From contig JAIPGE010000110.1 in NCBI GenBank assembly GCA_021736285.1, forward strand, positions 1-5,026: 5,026 nt of DNA, in the 5' to 3' direction. Below, one piece after another: positions 1 to 5,026 of the stretch. The position numbers and the translations under genes are program-made. Positions within the stretch are counted from its first letter, which is position 1. The number at the start of each line of letters is the position of its first letter. The notes below the pieces were generated by a model, which was not told the DNA's origin, made no database searches, and saw nothing but the letters and a program-made list of their open reading frames with translations. The DNA is from Candidatus Izemoplasma sp. GTDB lineage: Bacteria; Bacillota_I; Bacilli_A; Izemoplasmatales; Izemoplasmataceae.

Positions 1-882
1 ATCACCACAAACAAAGATATTATCAACGGTTGTTTCATGGTCTTTATTGATGTAAGGCACATAACCACCTAATGCTTTAACAAGTTTCATTTCAGCACCG
101 GCTTGACGTAAGATTTCACTACTAGGTTGTAAGCCAACACTCAGACAACAGGTATCGGTTTTAACAGTTTCTTCAGTCCCTGCGATGCCATTAAATGCGT
201 CATCTAGTTGCCATAGCACAAGTGCTTCTAGGGCATCTTTACCGTGGGCTTCTTTAACAGAATGTTTTGTCAAAATGGGGACGCCAAGACGTCTTAACTT
301 TTGCGCATGAACCAAGTATCCACCGATGTGATCACTTGCTTCAACAACCGCTTTGACGTTGACACCCGCTTGCATTAATTGATAACTCACAATTAATCCA
401 ATGTTGCCAGCACCAACCATAACGACATCATTGCCAGGTTTGACACCATGTACATTCATTAACGTTTGAACAGCGCCTGCACCGTAAATGCCTGGCAAGT
501 CATTATTGGGAAAAGCTAGTACTTTTTCCGATGCCCCAGTTGCCACCACAATCGCTTGTGTTTTTACTTTTATATAATCATTTTTATGTAACAAAGTAAT
601 CACTTTATCATCATAAATAGCAAGCGCAGTTGTATCCAACATAATGTCCACATGTGGGTCGTCAATCAACTTGGTTTTTAACAGTGTCGCAATATCGATG
701 CCACGTGTTTTGGCATATTGTTTTTCACTACCAAAAAACATATGAGTTTGTTTCACTAATTGGCCACCTAAAAAGGTGTCTCGTTCAACTAAAAGCACAT
801 CAAGATTGTATTTCGCCGCATTGATTGCACAAGTCATGCCAGCTGGCCCAGCGCCGATAATCACAACATCATAGTGTTTCAT
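1..882 (-). CDS. FAD/NAD(P)-dependent oxidoreductase, HcnB / sarcosine oxidase alpha-like (partial, C-terminus beyond window)
   Basis: This is a flavoprotein dehydrogenase subunit, open at the window edge after 294 residues. The N-terminus has the FAD-binding Rossmann motif GAGPAG (residues 10-15) and an acidic strand end (LLVER, to residue 34). A GGQL.KQTH stretch lies at 39-47, the ATG-type motif VVATGAS at 112-118, and a second dinucleotide motif GAGNIG (157-162) for NAD(P)H. The last visible residues, IFVCGD (289-294), match the conserved Gly-Asp that contacts FAD near the end of this fold. No thioredoxin-reductase CxxC lies between the two nucleotide motifs, so it is not TrxR. The ATG overlaps the upstream stop as ATGA, and an AAGGGGG ribosome site sits 7 nt before it. 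Pairing with a small [2Fe-2S] protein is the arrangement of HcnAB, sarcosine oxidase and D-hydroxyproline/proline dehydrogenases. These oxidise an amine or amino acid, and a third FAD subunit often follows. The substrate is not determinable here. Confidence 0.9.
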   Translation of the reverse strand, partial: MKHYDVVIIGAGPAGMTCAINAAKYNLDVLLVERDTFLGGQLVKQTHMFFGSEKQYAKTRGIDIATLLKTKLIDDPHVDIMLDTTALAIYDDKVITLLHKNDYIKVKTQAIVVATGASEKVLAFPNNDLPGIYGAGAVQTLMNVHGVKPGNDVVMVGAGNIGLIVSYQLMQAGVNVKAVVEASDHIGGYLVHAQKLRRLGVPILTKHSVKEAHGKDALEALVLWQLDDAFNGIAGTEETVKTDTCCLSVGLQPSSEILRQAGAEMKLVKALGGYVPYINKDHETTVDNIFVCGD

Positions 883-1184
883 ATAAGTTCCCCCTTGCCT
901 TGTTGTGTCTTAATAATCATCCCGGCTTCAAGAGCTGTAATACACGTTCGTACATTGGGTTCATCATTGACAACCATATTACAACTTGTACAGTTGCCAA
1001 TCGCACAATAAAAGCCCCGGGGACGATGTTTTACACTCGAATACCCCAACACCTTAACATTGTTGGCATGTAAGGCAGAAGCAATCGTATCGCCTTCATA
1101 GCCTACCATTGGCTCACCATCAAAGGTAAAAGGTAGTTTTTGTTTTTGATCAAACTTTAAAATGGGATGGTTCGTTATTCTCAT
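879..1184 (-). CDS. (2Fe-2S)-binding protein, HcnA / sarcosine oxidase alpha N-terminal type
   Basis: This 101-residue ferredoxin-like electron carrier subunit has four cysteines, C60, C65, C68 and C81 (C-x4-C-x2-C-x12-C), which is the plant-type [2Fe-2S] ligand pattern. The surrounding family signatures are HPIL near the N-terminus, FTFDG (19-23), EGDTIASAL (30-38), RPRGFYCAIGNC (54-65) and NVRTC (77-81). The length is normal for the stand-alone HcnA-like subunit, which in other enzymes is fused to the sarcosine oxidase alpha chain. I chose the ATG at 1184 because AGGAG lies 8 nt upstream. The frame stays open to ATGs further up (as far as 1220), but the predicted transcript starts near 1212, downstream of that upper ATG. 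The gene is first in the operon, and its stop TGA overlaps the ATG of the flavoprotein, so translation is probably coupled. It would pass electrons from the flavin subunit to an acceptor. Confidence 0.92.
   Translation of the reverse strand: MRITNHPILKFDQKQKLPFTFDGEPMVGYEGDTIASALHANNVKVLGYSSVKHRPRGFYCAIGNCTSCNMVVNDEPNVRTCITALEAGMIIKTQQGKGELI
890..896 (-). promoter_or_regulatory. Ribosome-binding site of the flavoprotein gene, inside the upstream gene
   Basis: AAGGGGG on the minus strand lies 7 nt before the flavoprotein ATG at 882. It is encoded within the last codons of the [2Fe-2S] gene (Gly-Lys-Gly region), so ribosomes finishing that gene can restart at once at the ATGA overlap. This supports equal-ratio synthesis of the two subunits. 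Confidence 0.8.
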
Positions 1185-1192
1185 TGGGCACA

Positions 1193-1197
1193 CTCCT
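1193..1197 (-). promoter_or_regulatory. Ribosome-binding site that fixes the start of the [2Fe-2S] gene
   Basis: AGGAG on the minus strand is 8 nt before the ATG at 1184. No comparable site precedes the in-frame ATGs further upstream (1220 and 1214), so the shorter 101-residue product is preferred. Confidence 0.8.
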
Positions 1198-1218
1198 CGT
1201 ACTTTTTTCACCATTAAC

Positions 1219-1247
1219 ATTATAACATATTTGTAAACGTTTTCTAA
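1219..1247 (-). promoter_or_regulatory. Promoter of the [2Fe-2S]/flavoprotein operon (extended -10)
   Basis: On the minus strand a consensus -10 TATAAT occupies 1224 to 1219, preceded by TGT, giving the extended form TGTTATAAT. At 17-bp spacing the -35 position (1247 to 1242) reads TTAGAA, only 3 of 6 matches to TTGACA, as is usual when an extended -10 is present. Transcription would start near 1212 and leave a leader of about 28 nt carrying the ribosome site. Confidence 0.7.
1231..1245. promoter_or_regulatory. cre-like operator (probable CcpA binding site)
   Basis: The plus-strand sequence TTGTAAACGTTTTCT fits the Bacillota cre consensus WTGNAANCGNWNNCW at every defined position. It is nearly palindromic around the central CG. 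It lies between the -10 and -35 of the leftward promoter, about 19 to 33 bases upstream of the expected transcript start, where a bound CcpA would block RNA polymerase. The inference is catabolite repression of the redox operon. A different LacI-family regulator could recognise the same kind of site, because such operators share the CG-centred palindrome. Confidence 0.68.
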
Positions 1248-1358
1248 AATGATTTTAATAACATTATAATTATTTTAGATATGAAACCATTATTTTATTC
1301 TTTAATTTGGTGAATAATGAAGTAGGTACCAATTGTTAAAAAATAGGGGATAAGCAAT

Positions 1359-1378
1359 TCATTCTTTTTTTAGAATGA
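1359..1378. repeat. 7-bp inverted repeat upstream of the DUF1295 -10
   Basis: TCATTCT (1359-1365) and AGAATGA (1372-1378) are perfect inverted copies separated by six T residues. The element ends four bases before the extended -10 and covers the -35 position, which is where a dimeric repressor or activator would sit. It could instead be a chance repeat in AT-rich DNA. As a hairpin it has no T-tract after the stem, so it is not a terminator. Confidence 0.4.
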
Positions 1379-1381
1379 TTA

Positions 1382-1390
1382 TGATATAAT
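1382..1390 (+). promoter_or_regulatory. Promoter of the DUF1295 gene (extended -10)
   Basis: TGATATAAT is a perfect extended -10, with the TATAAT hexamer at 1385-1390. At 17-bp spacing the -35 hexamer (1362-1367, TTCTTT) is poor and lies partly in an inverted repeat. The expected start near 1397 leaves a leader of about 25 nt with the ribosome site AAAGGTGA ending 7 nt before the ATG at 1422. Confidence 0.62.
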
Positions 1391-1421
1391 AAAACTAGTA
1401 AAGTAAGAAAGGTGATTAGAT

Positions 1422-2297
1422 ATGGATAAGAAACGCATTATCATTTATTTTGTGTTATTTGCAGCAACTTTGGCGATTGCCACACTGGGGTTTCAAAACT
1501 TTAAATTAGATGGATTATTGACTCCATTTATAGCAACATTAACTTATTTCACAATCTTTTTTGTTGTTGCGCAAATCGTCAAAGACAATTCTATTGTTGA
1601 TATGGGATGGGGCTTTGGATTTGTTGTCGGAAGTGTGTCTATCTTACTTGTAACACCAAATCCAACAACATTATCCTATGTTATTGTCGGATTTATTACT
1701 GTTTGGGGGATTCGGCTATCAGCCCGTTTAATCAAGCGTAATTGGAGAAAACCTGAAGACTTCAGATATGCTCAGTGGCGTAAAGAATGGGGCAACAATG
1801 TTGTGATTATTGCGTTCTTCCGAGTCTTTATGATTCAAGGCATTATTAACTTTATTGTTGGATCTGCGAGTTATACCGTTATTCGGTACAACGCCTTTAA
1901 TTTTAATGGTTGGACACAGTATGTTGTTTATCTTGGATTATTGGTTGCGACAATTGGTCTTTTCTTTGAAGTTGTTGGTGATGAGCAATTGAAACAACAT
2001 ATTCAAAAAAGCACAAAAACATTGATGAGAAGTGGCCTTTGGTCGATAACAAGACATCCCAATTATTTTGGTGAAATTCTGATATGGAGTGGTCTTTATA
2101 TCACAGGTGTCGCGTTAGTTGATGCTTCAATATCACTTGTTTATTATGGTGTTTTAATCATATCACCGATTTTAATGAGTGTGGTATTACTCAAAGTCTC
2201 AACCCCAATACTTGAAAAACACATGGCTAAATATGACGGTTGGAATGACTATATAAATGCAACACCAATGTTGTTTCCATGGGGTAAAAAAGGCTAA
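1422..2297 (+). CDS. DUF1295 family membrane protein (steroid-reductase / ICMT-like fold)
   Basis: This 291-residue polytopic inner-membrane protein has about eight hydrophobic segments, near residues 5-24, 34-53, 64-79, 85-103, 127-147, 166-185, 215-233 and 236-258. The C-terminal half has the family hallmark: a basic loop (KSTKTLMRSGLW), then TRHPNYFGE (210-218), and near the end DGWNDYINATPMLFPW (272-287). This RHPNY region, shared with isoprenylcysteine carboxyl methyltransferases and 3-oxo-5-alpha-steroid 4-dehydrogenases, forms the cofactor pocket in characterised relatives. A central conserved block R-x-x-R-NW..PED.RY..WR lies at about 104-120. The bacterial substrate is not established; a lipid or isoprenoid reduction or methylation is the usual guess. 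The length is normal for the family. The start has a good ribosome site (AAAGGTGA, 7 nt away). It has its own promoter, is divergent from the redox operon, and appears monocistronic. Confidence 0.88.
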   Translation: MDKKRIIIYFVLFAATLAIATLGFQNFKLDGLLTPFIATLTYFTIFFVVAQIVKDNSIVDMGWGFGFVVGSVSILLVTPNPTTLSYVIVGFITVWGIRLSARLIKRNWRKPEDFRYAQWRKEWGNNVVIIAFFRVFMIQGIINFIVGSASYTVIRYNAFNFNGWTQYVVYLGLLVATIGLFFEVVGDEQLKQHIQKSTKTLMRSGLWSITRHPNYFGEILIWSGLYITGVALVDASISLVYYGVLIISPILMSVVLLKVSTPILEKHMAKYDGWNDYINATPMLFPWGKKG

Positions 2298-2314
2298 TTT
2301 TTCATAATTACGAT

Positions 2315-2344
2315 GGTTATCAAACCGCATATGATACTTTTTTT
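2315..2344 (+). terminator. Possible weak intrinsic terminator after the DUF1295 gene
   Basis: TATCA (2318-2322) can pair with TGATA (2332-2336) around a nine-base loop. One more G-C pair closes the stem past a bulged T, and seven T residues (2338-2344) follow at once. The stem is short and AT-rich, so efficiency is doubtful. It is the best candidate in the 214-base spacer. Confidence 0.33.
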
Positions 2345-2454
2345 CTAAAGTAAAAATAAAAATTAAATTTTTTTATAAGGTAAACACATTTTTTTGAGAT
2401 CAATTTTCAAAATTATTTTTTCTAGTACTATCCATCACTCTATGTAGTTATCTT

Positions 2455-2493
2455 TATAATATTGCGGTTATTATTATTATTATATGGTACAAT
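2455..2493 (+). promoter_or_regulatory. Promoter region of the PAS-GGDEF-HD-GYP sensor gene
   Basis: There are two candidate -10 elements. TGGTACAAT (2485-2493) is an extended -10 with one mismatch in the hexamer; it would start transcription near 2500 and leave a leader of only about 12 nt. A perfect TATAAT at 2455-2460 would start near 2467 and give a leader of about 45 nt, but it lacks the TG extension and has no good -35. The stretch between them is largely a (TTA)5 tract. The ribosome site AAGGTGG (2501-2507) precedes the ATG at 2512. Confidence 0.5.
2468..2482. repeat. (TTA)5 trinucleotide tract in the sensor promoter
   Basis: Five perfect TTA units fill most of the spacer just upstream of the extended -10 at 2485-2493. 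Gain or loss of units would change promoter spacing. With only five units in AT-rich DNA, chance is also a fair explanation. Confidence 0.6.
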
Positions 2494-2511
2494 ACATTTG
2501 AAGGTGGTTAT

Positions 2512-4560
2512 ATGTTAGAATTAACAATTCAAACCAGTTTATTGATCTACGCATCGATGATGTTGGTGGGCTTTGTTGTTGTGACGCATTTATTATGGAT
2601 GAACATTCCATACCGCAAGGTTATCACGAAATTATCAGTATTTTACCTACTGTCTTTTTTTGGTGTTGGGCTAGTTTATTATAGTGATACGCTACCCATT
2701 ATTATAGGTGAGATGATATCAAACATTGTCTTGATTATCGCAATGATAATTATGATAAGTGGGATAAGAGAACTGATTGGATTTAAAACTGATTATACTA
2801 AATATGGTGGATTCGTTGTCATTTTCACCCTTTTATTCGCTGTATTTACTTATCTTTATCCAAGTGTTAATATTCGGATCTATGTATATGATGTTACGGT
2901 TATATCGTTATTATTTTATGCACTCATTCCTTTAATGAAATGGCGCCATTCACTGACCCATGTTTCTGAAATTATGGTATCTATTTTTATTATTATGATA
3001 ATTACTTACTTGATACGGATTATTGCGACATTACTCATCAATGAAACCTATAATTCATTGTTGGAGTATCAATCAAATGGATTTTATATTGCTTTACTTG
3101 GTATTTCTAATTTGCTCGTTATTGCTGGTGCACTAAGTCTAATTTATACCAAAACACAATTAGATTTGATTGAAAGTGAACGCAGTAAATCATCACTATT
3201 GTCAAATTTACCTGGTTTTGCATATCGATGTAAGAATGATGAGCACTGGACAATGCTTTTTGTATCAGATGGATTTGAAGCATTAACTGGGTATAGTAAA
3301 GAAGACATAATTAAAAACAAGAGAGTGACATATGAATCGATTATTCATCCGGATTATCGAGCGTACGTTAGACAAAATTGGGAAAAAGCTATTTCGAACC
3401 AAGAACGCTCTGTTACGGAATATGAGATTGTACGTAAAGATGGTAAACGAGTTTGGGTTTGGGAACAAGGAGCAAGTATTTGTAATAAAGATCAACGGGA
3501 ATATATTGAAGGATTTATTGCTGATATTAATACCCGAAAAAAAGCCGAAAAAGATTTAGCTTATTTAAGCTATCATGATCCACTGACAGGGTTATACAAT
3601 CGGCGTTTTATTGAAACAGAATTAAAAAGATTAGCACACAGCCGTCATCTGCCAATATCAATTATTATGGCTGACATTAATAATTTGAAGTTTGTCAATG
3701 ATGCCTTTGGACACAATCAAGGTGATAAATTAATTAAAATCACTGCACAAAAAATGAAACAATCAATTCGTGGACATGAACTAATTGCACGCACAGGCGG
3801 TGATGAGTTTATTATTGTACTAGAAAAAACATCTTTGGAAAATGCGAAAATAATTATTGATAGAATCAAAACAAATCTTAAACAAGATAATGATATGCAT
3901 CCGAGTGTGGCACTGGGTTATGCTTGTCAAACAAAGCCGGAAGAATCGCTTGATCAAATCCGCATAAAAGCAGAGAATAAGATGTATGAATCAAAACGAA
4001 AAAATAAGCCGAAAATCGAAAATCAATCCATTAATTTTGTGATGGGCGTATTGTTTGAGAAAAAACCAATGGAAGAAAGTCATGCAAAAAATGTTAAACA
4101 GTATGCCAAACAACTCGCAATGGCAAGCGGATTACCTGATGATGAGATTGAACTTGCTGAAATGGCAGGATACCTTCATGATATTGGCAAGGTTGTTTTA
4201 GAAGATCTCGACTTAGATTCAGAAAAATTATTCCAATCAGAAGATTTAAAAAAAATACAGAAACACCCGCTAGATGGACATCGTATCTTAAGCTGTTTGA
4301 CAGAGTACAAAAAAATATCAAACATTGTATTATATCATCATGAACATATTGATGGTGGTGGTTATCCACATCACCTAAAAAAAGATAAGATACCATATCT
4401 ATCGCGTGTGCTTGCCATTTGTGAGGTCTATGATGTATTAACCAATCCTGATTCCTATCGACCAACATTATCAAAAAAAGAAGCATTAGATGTATTGAAA
4501 AAGGATGCAGACAAACAGTTTGATAAAGAATTGGTGGAGATATTTGCATCAATTGTATAA
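2512..4560 (+). CDS. Membrane sensor with PAS, GGDEF and HD-GYP domains (cyclic-di-GMP synthesis/degradation)
   Basis: This 682-residue signalling protein begins with about seven transmembrane segments (near 10-30, 41-58, 66-84, 99-117, 125-141, 152-174, 190-211), which form an unclassified membrane sensor. A short helical linker leads to a PAS domain of the PAS_3 type (about 225-345, with DGFEALTGYS and the closing GFIADINTRKKAE). GGDEF follows (about 350-498): DPLTGLYNRR at 356-365, metal Asp388, N396 and D405 in the guanine-binding positions, and an intact GGDEF at 429-433, so cyclase activity is plausible. The inhibitory RxxD site reads R420-x-x-E423. The C-terminal HD-GYP domain (about 510-682) has H524, HDIGK at 556-560, H585 and HHEHIDGGGYP at 609-619, so it should cut cyclic di-GMP. 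The last metal position, usually Asp, appears to be E638. Which activity dominates is unknown. It is a single gene ending at a strong terminator. Confidence 0.95.
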   Translation: MLELTIQTSLLIYASMMLVGFVVVTHLLWMNIPYRKVITKLSVFYLLSFFGVGLVYYSDTLPIIIGEMISNIVLIIAMIIMISGIRELIGFKTDYTKYGGFVVIFTLLFAVFTYLYPSVNIRIYVYDVTVISLLFYALIPLMKWRHSLTHVSEIMVSIFIIMIITYLIRIIATLLINETYNSLLEYQSNGFYIALLGISNLLVIAGALSLIYTKTQLDLIESERSKSSLLSNLPGFAYRCKNDEHWTMLFVSDGFEALTGYSKEDIIKNKRVTYESIIHPDYRAYVRQNWEKAISNQERSVTEYEIVRKDGKRVWVWEQGASICNKDQREYIEGFIADINTRKKAEKDLAYLSYHDPLTGLYNRRFIETELKRLAHSRHLPISIIMADINNLKFVNDAFGHNQGDKLIKITAQKMKQSIRGHELIARTGGDEFIIVLEKTSLENAKIIIDRIKTNLKQDNDMHPSVALGYACQTKPEESLDQIRIKAENKMYESKRKNKPKIENQSINFVMGVLFEKKPMEESHAKNVKQYAKQLAMASGLPDDEIELAEMAGYLHDIGKVVLEDLDLDSEKLFQSEDLKKIQKHPLDGHRILSCLTEYKKISNIVLYHHEHIDGGGYPHHLKKDKIPYLSRVLAICEVYDVLTNPDSYRPTLSKKEALDVLKKDADKQFDKELVEIFASIV

Positions 4561-4586
4561 AGTAACCAGTTTTGGTTACTTTTTTA
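4561..4586 (+). terminator. Intrinsic terminator of the sensor gene
   Basis: AGTAACC (4561-4567) and GGTTACT (4574-4580) form a perfect 7-bp stem with a six-base loop. The T closing the stem and five more T residues make a run of six. It starts on the base right after the stop codon. With only three A residues upstream, it should act in the rightward direction only. Confidence 0.88.
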
Positions 4587-4625
4587 GTTATTCGAGAATT
4601 AATCATACAGAAATGTAACATTATT

Positions 4626-4634
4626 TGTTATAAT
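4626..4634 (+). promoter_or_regulatory. Promoter of the DsrE-like gene (extended -10)
   Basis: TGTTATAAT is a perfect extended -10. The -35 position at 17-bp spacing (4606-4611, TACAGA) matches only 3 of 6. Transcription would start near 4641, leaving a very short leader that just contains the ribosome site. With the terminator upstream, this makes the gene an independent unit. Confidence 0.62.
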
Positions 4635-4645
4635 ACAATTGATGA

Positions 4646-4649
4646 GAGG
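4646..4649 (+). promoter_or_regulatory. Ribosome-binding site of the DsrE-like gene
   Basis: GAGG (within AGAGGA) lies 5 nt before the ATG at 4655 and 8 nt before the adjacent in-frame ATG at 4658. The 8-nt spacing favours the second ATG, and the two proteins differ by a single methionine. Confidence 0.6.
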
Positions 4650-4657
4650 ATGATATG

Positions 4658-4999
4658 ATGAAAGAACAATTGCTTGTAGTATGGAAATCAGATAATACGA
4701 TTGATATTAATAATTTCATTTTGCCCTATGTCTATAATGCAAAAGCAAATGATTGGTTTAAAGCAGTGCGCCTTTTAATTTGGGGTGCTTCCCAGAAAAA
4801 AGTAATCAAAAGTGAACACTTACAAAATCAAATTAGAACGTTTGTTGAAGAAGGTATCGATGTGTATGCTTGCAAAATGTGTGCTGACAATGTTGGCGCA
4901 ACAGACATTCTTAATAATTTAGGTGTTACTGTCATGTATACTGGAGAGTTTTTGACGGAGAGTTTAAAAAACCCTGAAATTAGTGTCATTACAATATAA
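4658..4999 (+). CDS. DsrE family protein with a CxxC motif
   Basis: This 113-residue soluble protein of the DsrE/DsrF-like fold has an opening beta strand (QLLVVWKSDN), a central LIWGAS (residues 40-45), then YACKMCADNVGATDILNNLG (70-89) and a closing TGEFLTESLK (96-105). The ACxxCA...G...L..LG...Y.GE.LTE.L pattern is the signature of small stand-alone DsrE proteins. The two cysteines, C72 and C75, form a CxxC that could carry a persulfide or a disulfide. Related proteins (DsrE, TusD) relay sulfur, but they act with DsrF/DsrH or TusB/TusC, and no such partner is visible here, so the role is open. An ATG one codon earlier (4655) is equally in frame; 4658 was chosen for its ribosome-site spacing. 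No signal peptide or membrane segment is seen. It has its own promoter after the sensor gene's terminator. Confidence 0.85.
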   Translation: MKEQLLVVWKSDNTIDINNFILPYVYNAKANDWFKAVRLLIWGASQKKVIKSEHLQNQIRTFVEEGIDVYACKMCADNVGATDILNNLGVTVMYTGEFLTESLKNPEISVITI

Positions 5000-5026
5000 A
5001 AAGAGACAATCCAATCTATAAATATA

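Noticed and set aside
421..540. Possible thioredoxin reductase identity of the flavoprotein
   Set aside because: The region between the two nucleotide-binding motifs has no CxxC, and the gene is coupled to a [2Fe-2S] protein, which fits the HcnB / sarcosine oxidase alpha type instead.
1185..1220. A 12-residue N-terminal extension of the [2Fe-2S] protein
   Set aside because: The AGGAG site is placed for the ATG at 1184, the family pattern starts at MRITNHPIL, and the upstream ATG would lie before the predicted transcript start.
1288..1319. CATTATT / AATAATG inverted repeat in the divergent intergenic region
   Set aside because: The 18-base gap and the high AT content make a chance match likely, and it is not placed at either promoter's core elements.
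2351..2376. A-rich then T-rich stretch that could fold as a hairpin
   Set aside because: Only A-T pairs are possible and the loop is too tight, so a stable terminator is unlikely. It is best read as AT-rich spacer DNA.
2392..2421. TTTTGA / TCAAAA inverted repeat followed by T residues
   Set aside because: The 6-bp stem has a single G-C pair and a nine-base loop. It is too weak to call a terminator and lies further from the gene end than the candidate at 2315-2344.
3283..3559. Short open frames on both strands within the PAS-coding region
   Set aside because: They have no family signature and are fully contained in the strongly supported sensor gene. They are chance open frames.
4094..4621. 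A 175-codon open frame on the minus strand, opposite the end of the sensor gene
   Set aside because: It lies almost wholly antisense to the GGDEF/HD-GYP coding region, starts upstream across the terminator and shows no recognisable domain. The plus-strand frame has full family motifs, so this is a shadow frame.

Overview
The window looks like chromosomal DNA from a low-GC, Gram-positive-type bacterium (Bacillota or a relative of the Mollicutes). It is AT-rich, its ribosome-binding sites are strong and purine-rich, and one promoter carries a sequence that fits the CcpA catabolite-responsive element (cre). TGG encodes Trp and TGA is used as a stop, so the genetic code appears standard. The exact lineage cannot be read from this sequence. 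I saw no tRNA, rRNA, CRISPR array, insertion sequence or phage gene.

Layout. (1) Positions 1-1184, minus strand: a two-gene redox operon that runs out of the window. A 101-residue [2Fe-2S] protein overlaps, by the four bases ATGA, an FAD/NAD(P) oxidoreductase of the HcnB / sarcosine-oxidase-alpha / hydroxyproline-dehydrogenase type, of which 294 residues are visible. Its promoter has an extended -10 and a cre-like operator between -10 and -35. (2) Positions 1185-1421: a divergent intergenic region with promoters facing both ways and a small inverted repeat upstream of the rightward -10. (3) Positions 1422-2297, plus strand: a polytopic membrane protein of the DUF1295 (steroid-reductase / ICMT-like) family. 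(4) Positions 2298-2511: a very AT-rich spacer with a weak possible terminator and one or two promoters, one containing a (TTA)5 tract. (5) Positions 2512-4560, plus strand: a large membrane sensor with about seven transmembrane segments, then PAS, GGDEF and HD-GYP domains, followed by a clear intrinsic terminator. (6) Positions 4658-4999, plus strand: a small DsrE-family protein with a CxxC motif and its own promoter.

How the genes work together. The two minus-strand genes almost certainly make subunits of one flavin/iron-sulfur dehydrogenase whose substrate cannot be told from this fragment. It is probably turned down when a preferred carbon source is present. The three plus-strand genes appear to be separate transcription units, each with its own promoter, and no shared pathway is evident. 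The sensor is the most notable protein: it joins a domain that makes cyclic di-GMP to one that degrades it, and both have substitutions at conserved control or metal positions. I did not find convincing evidence of a wholly new system.
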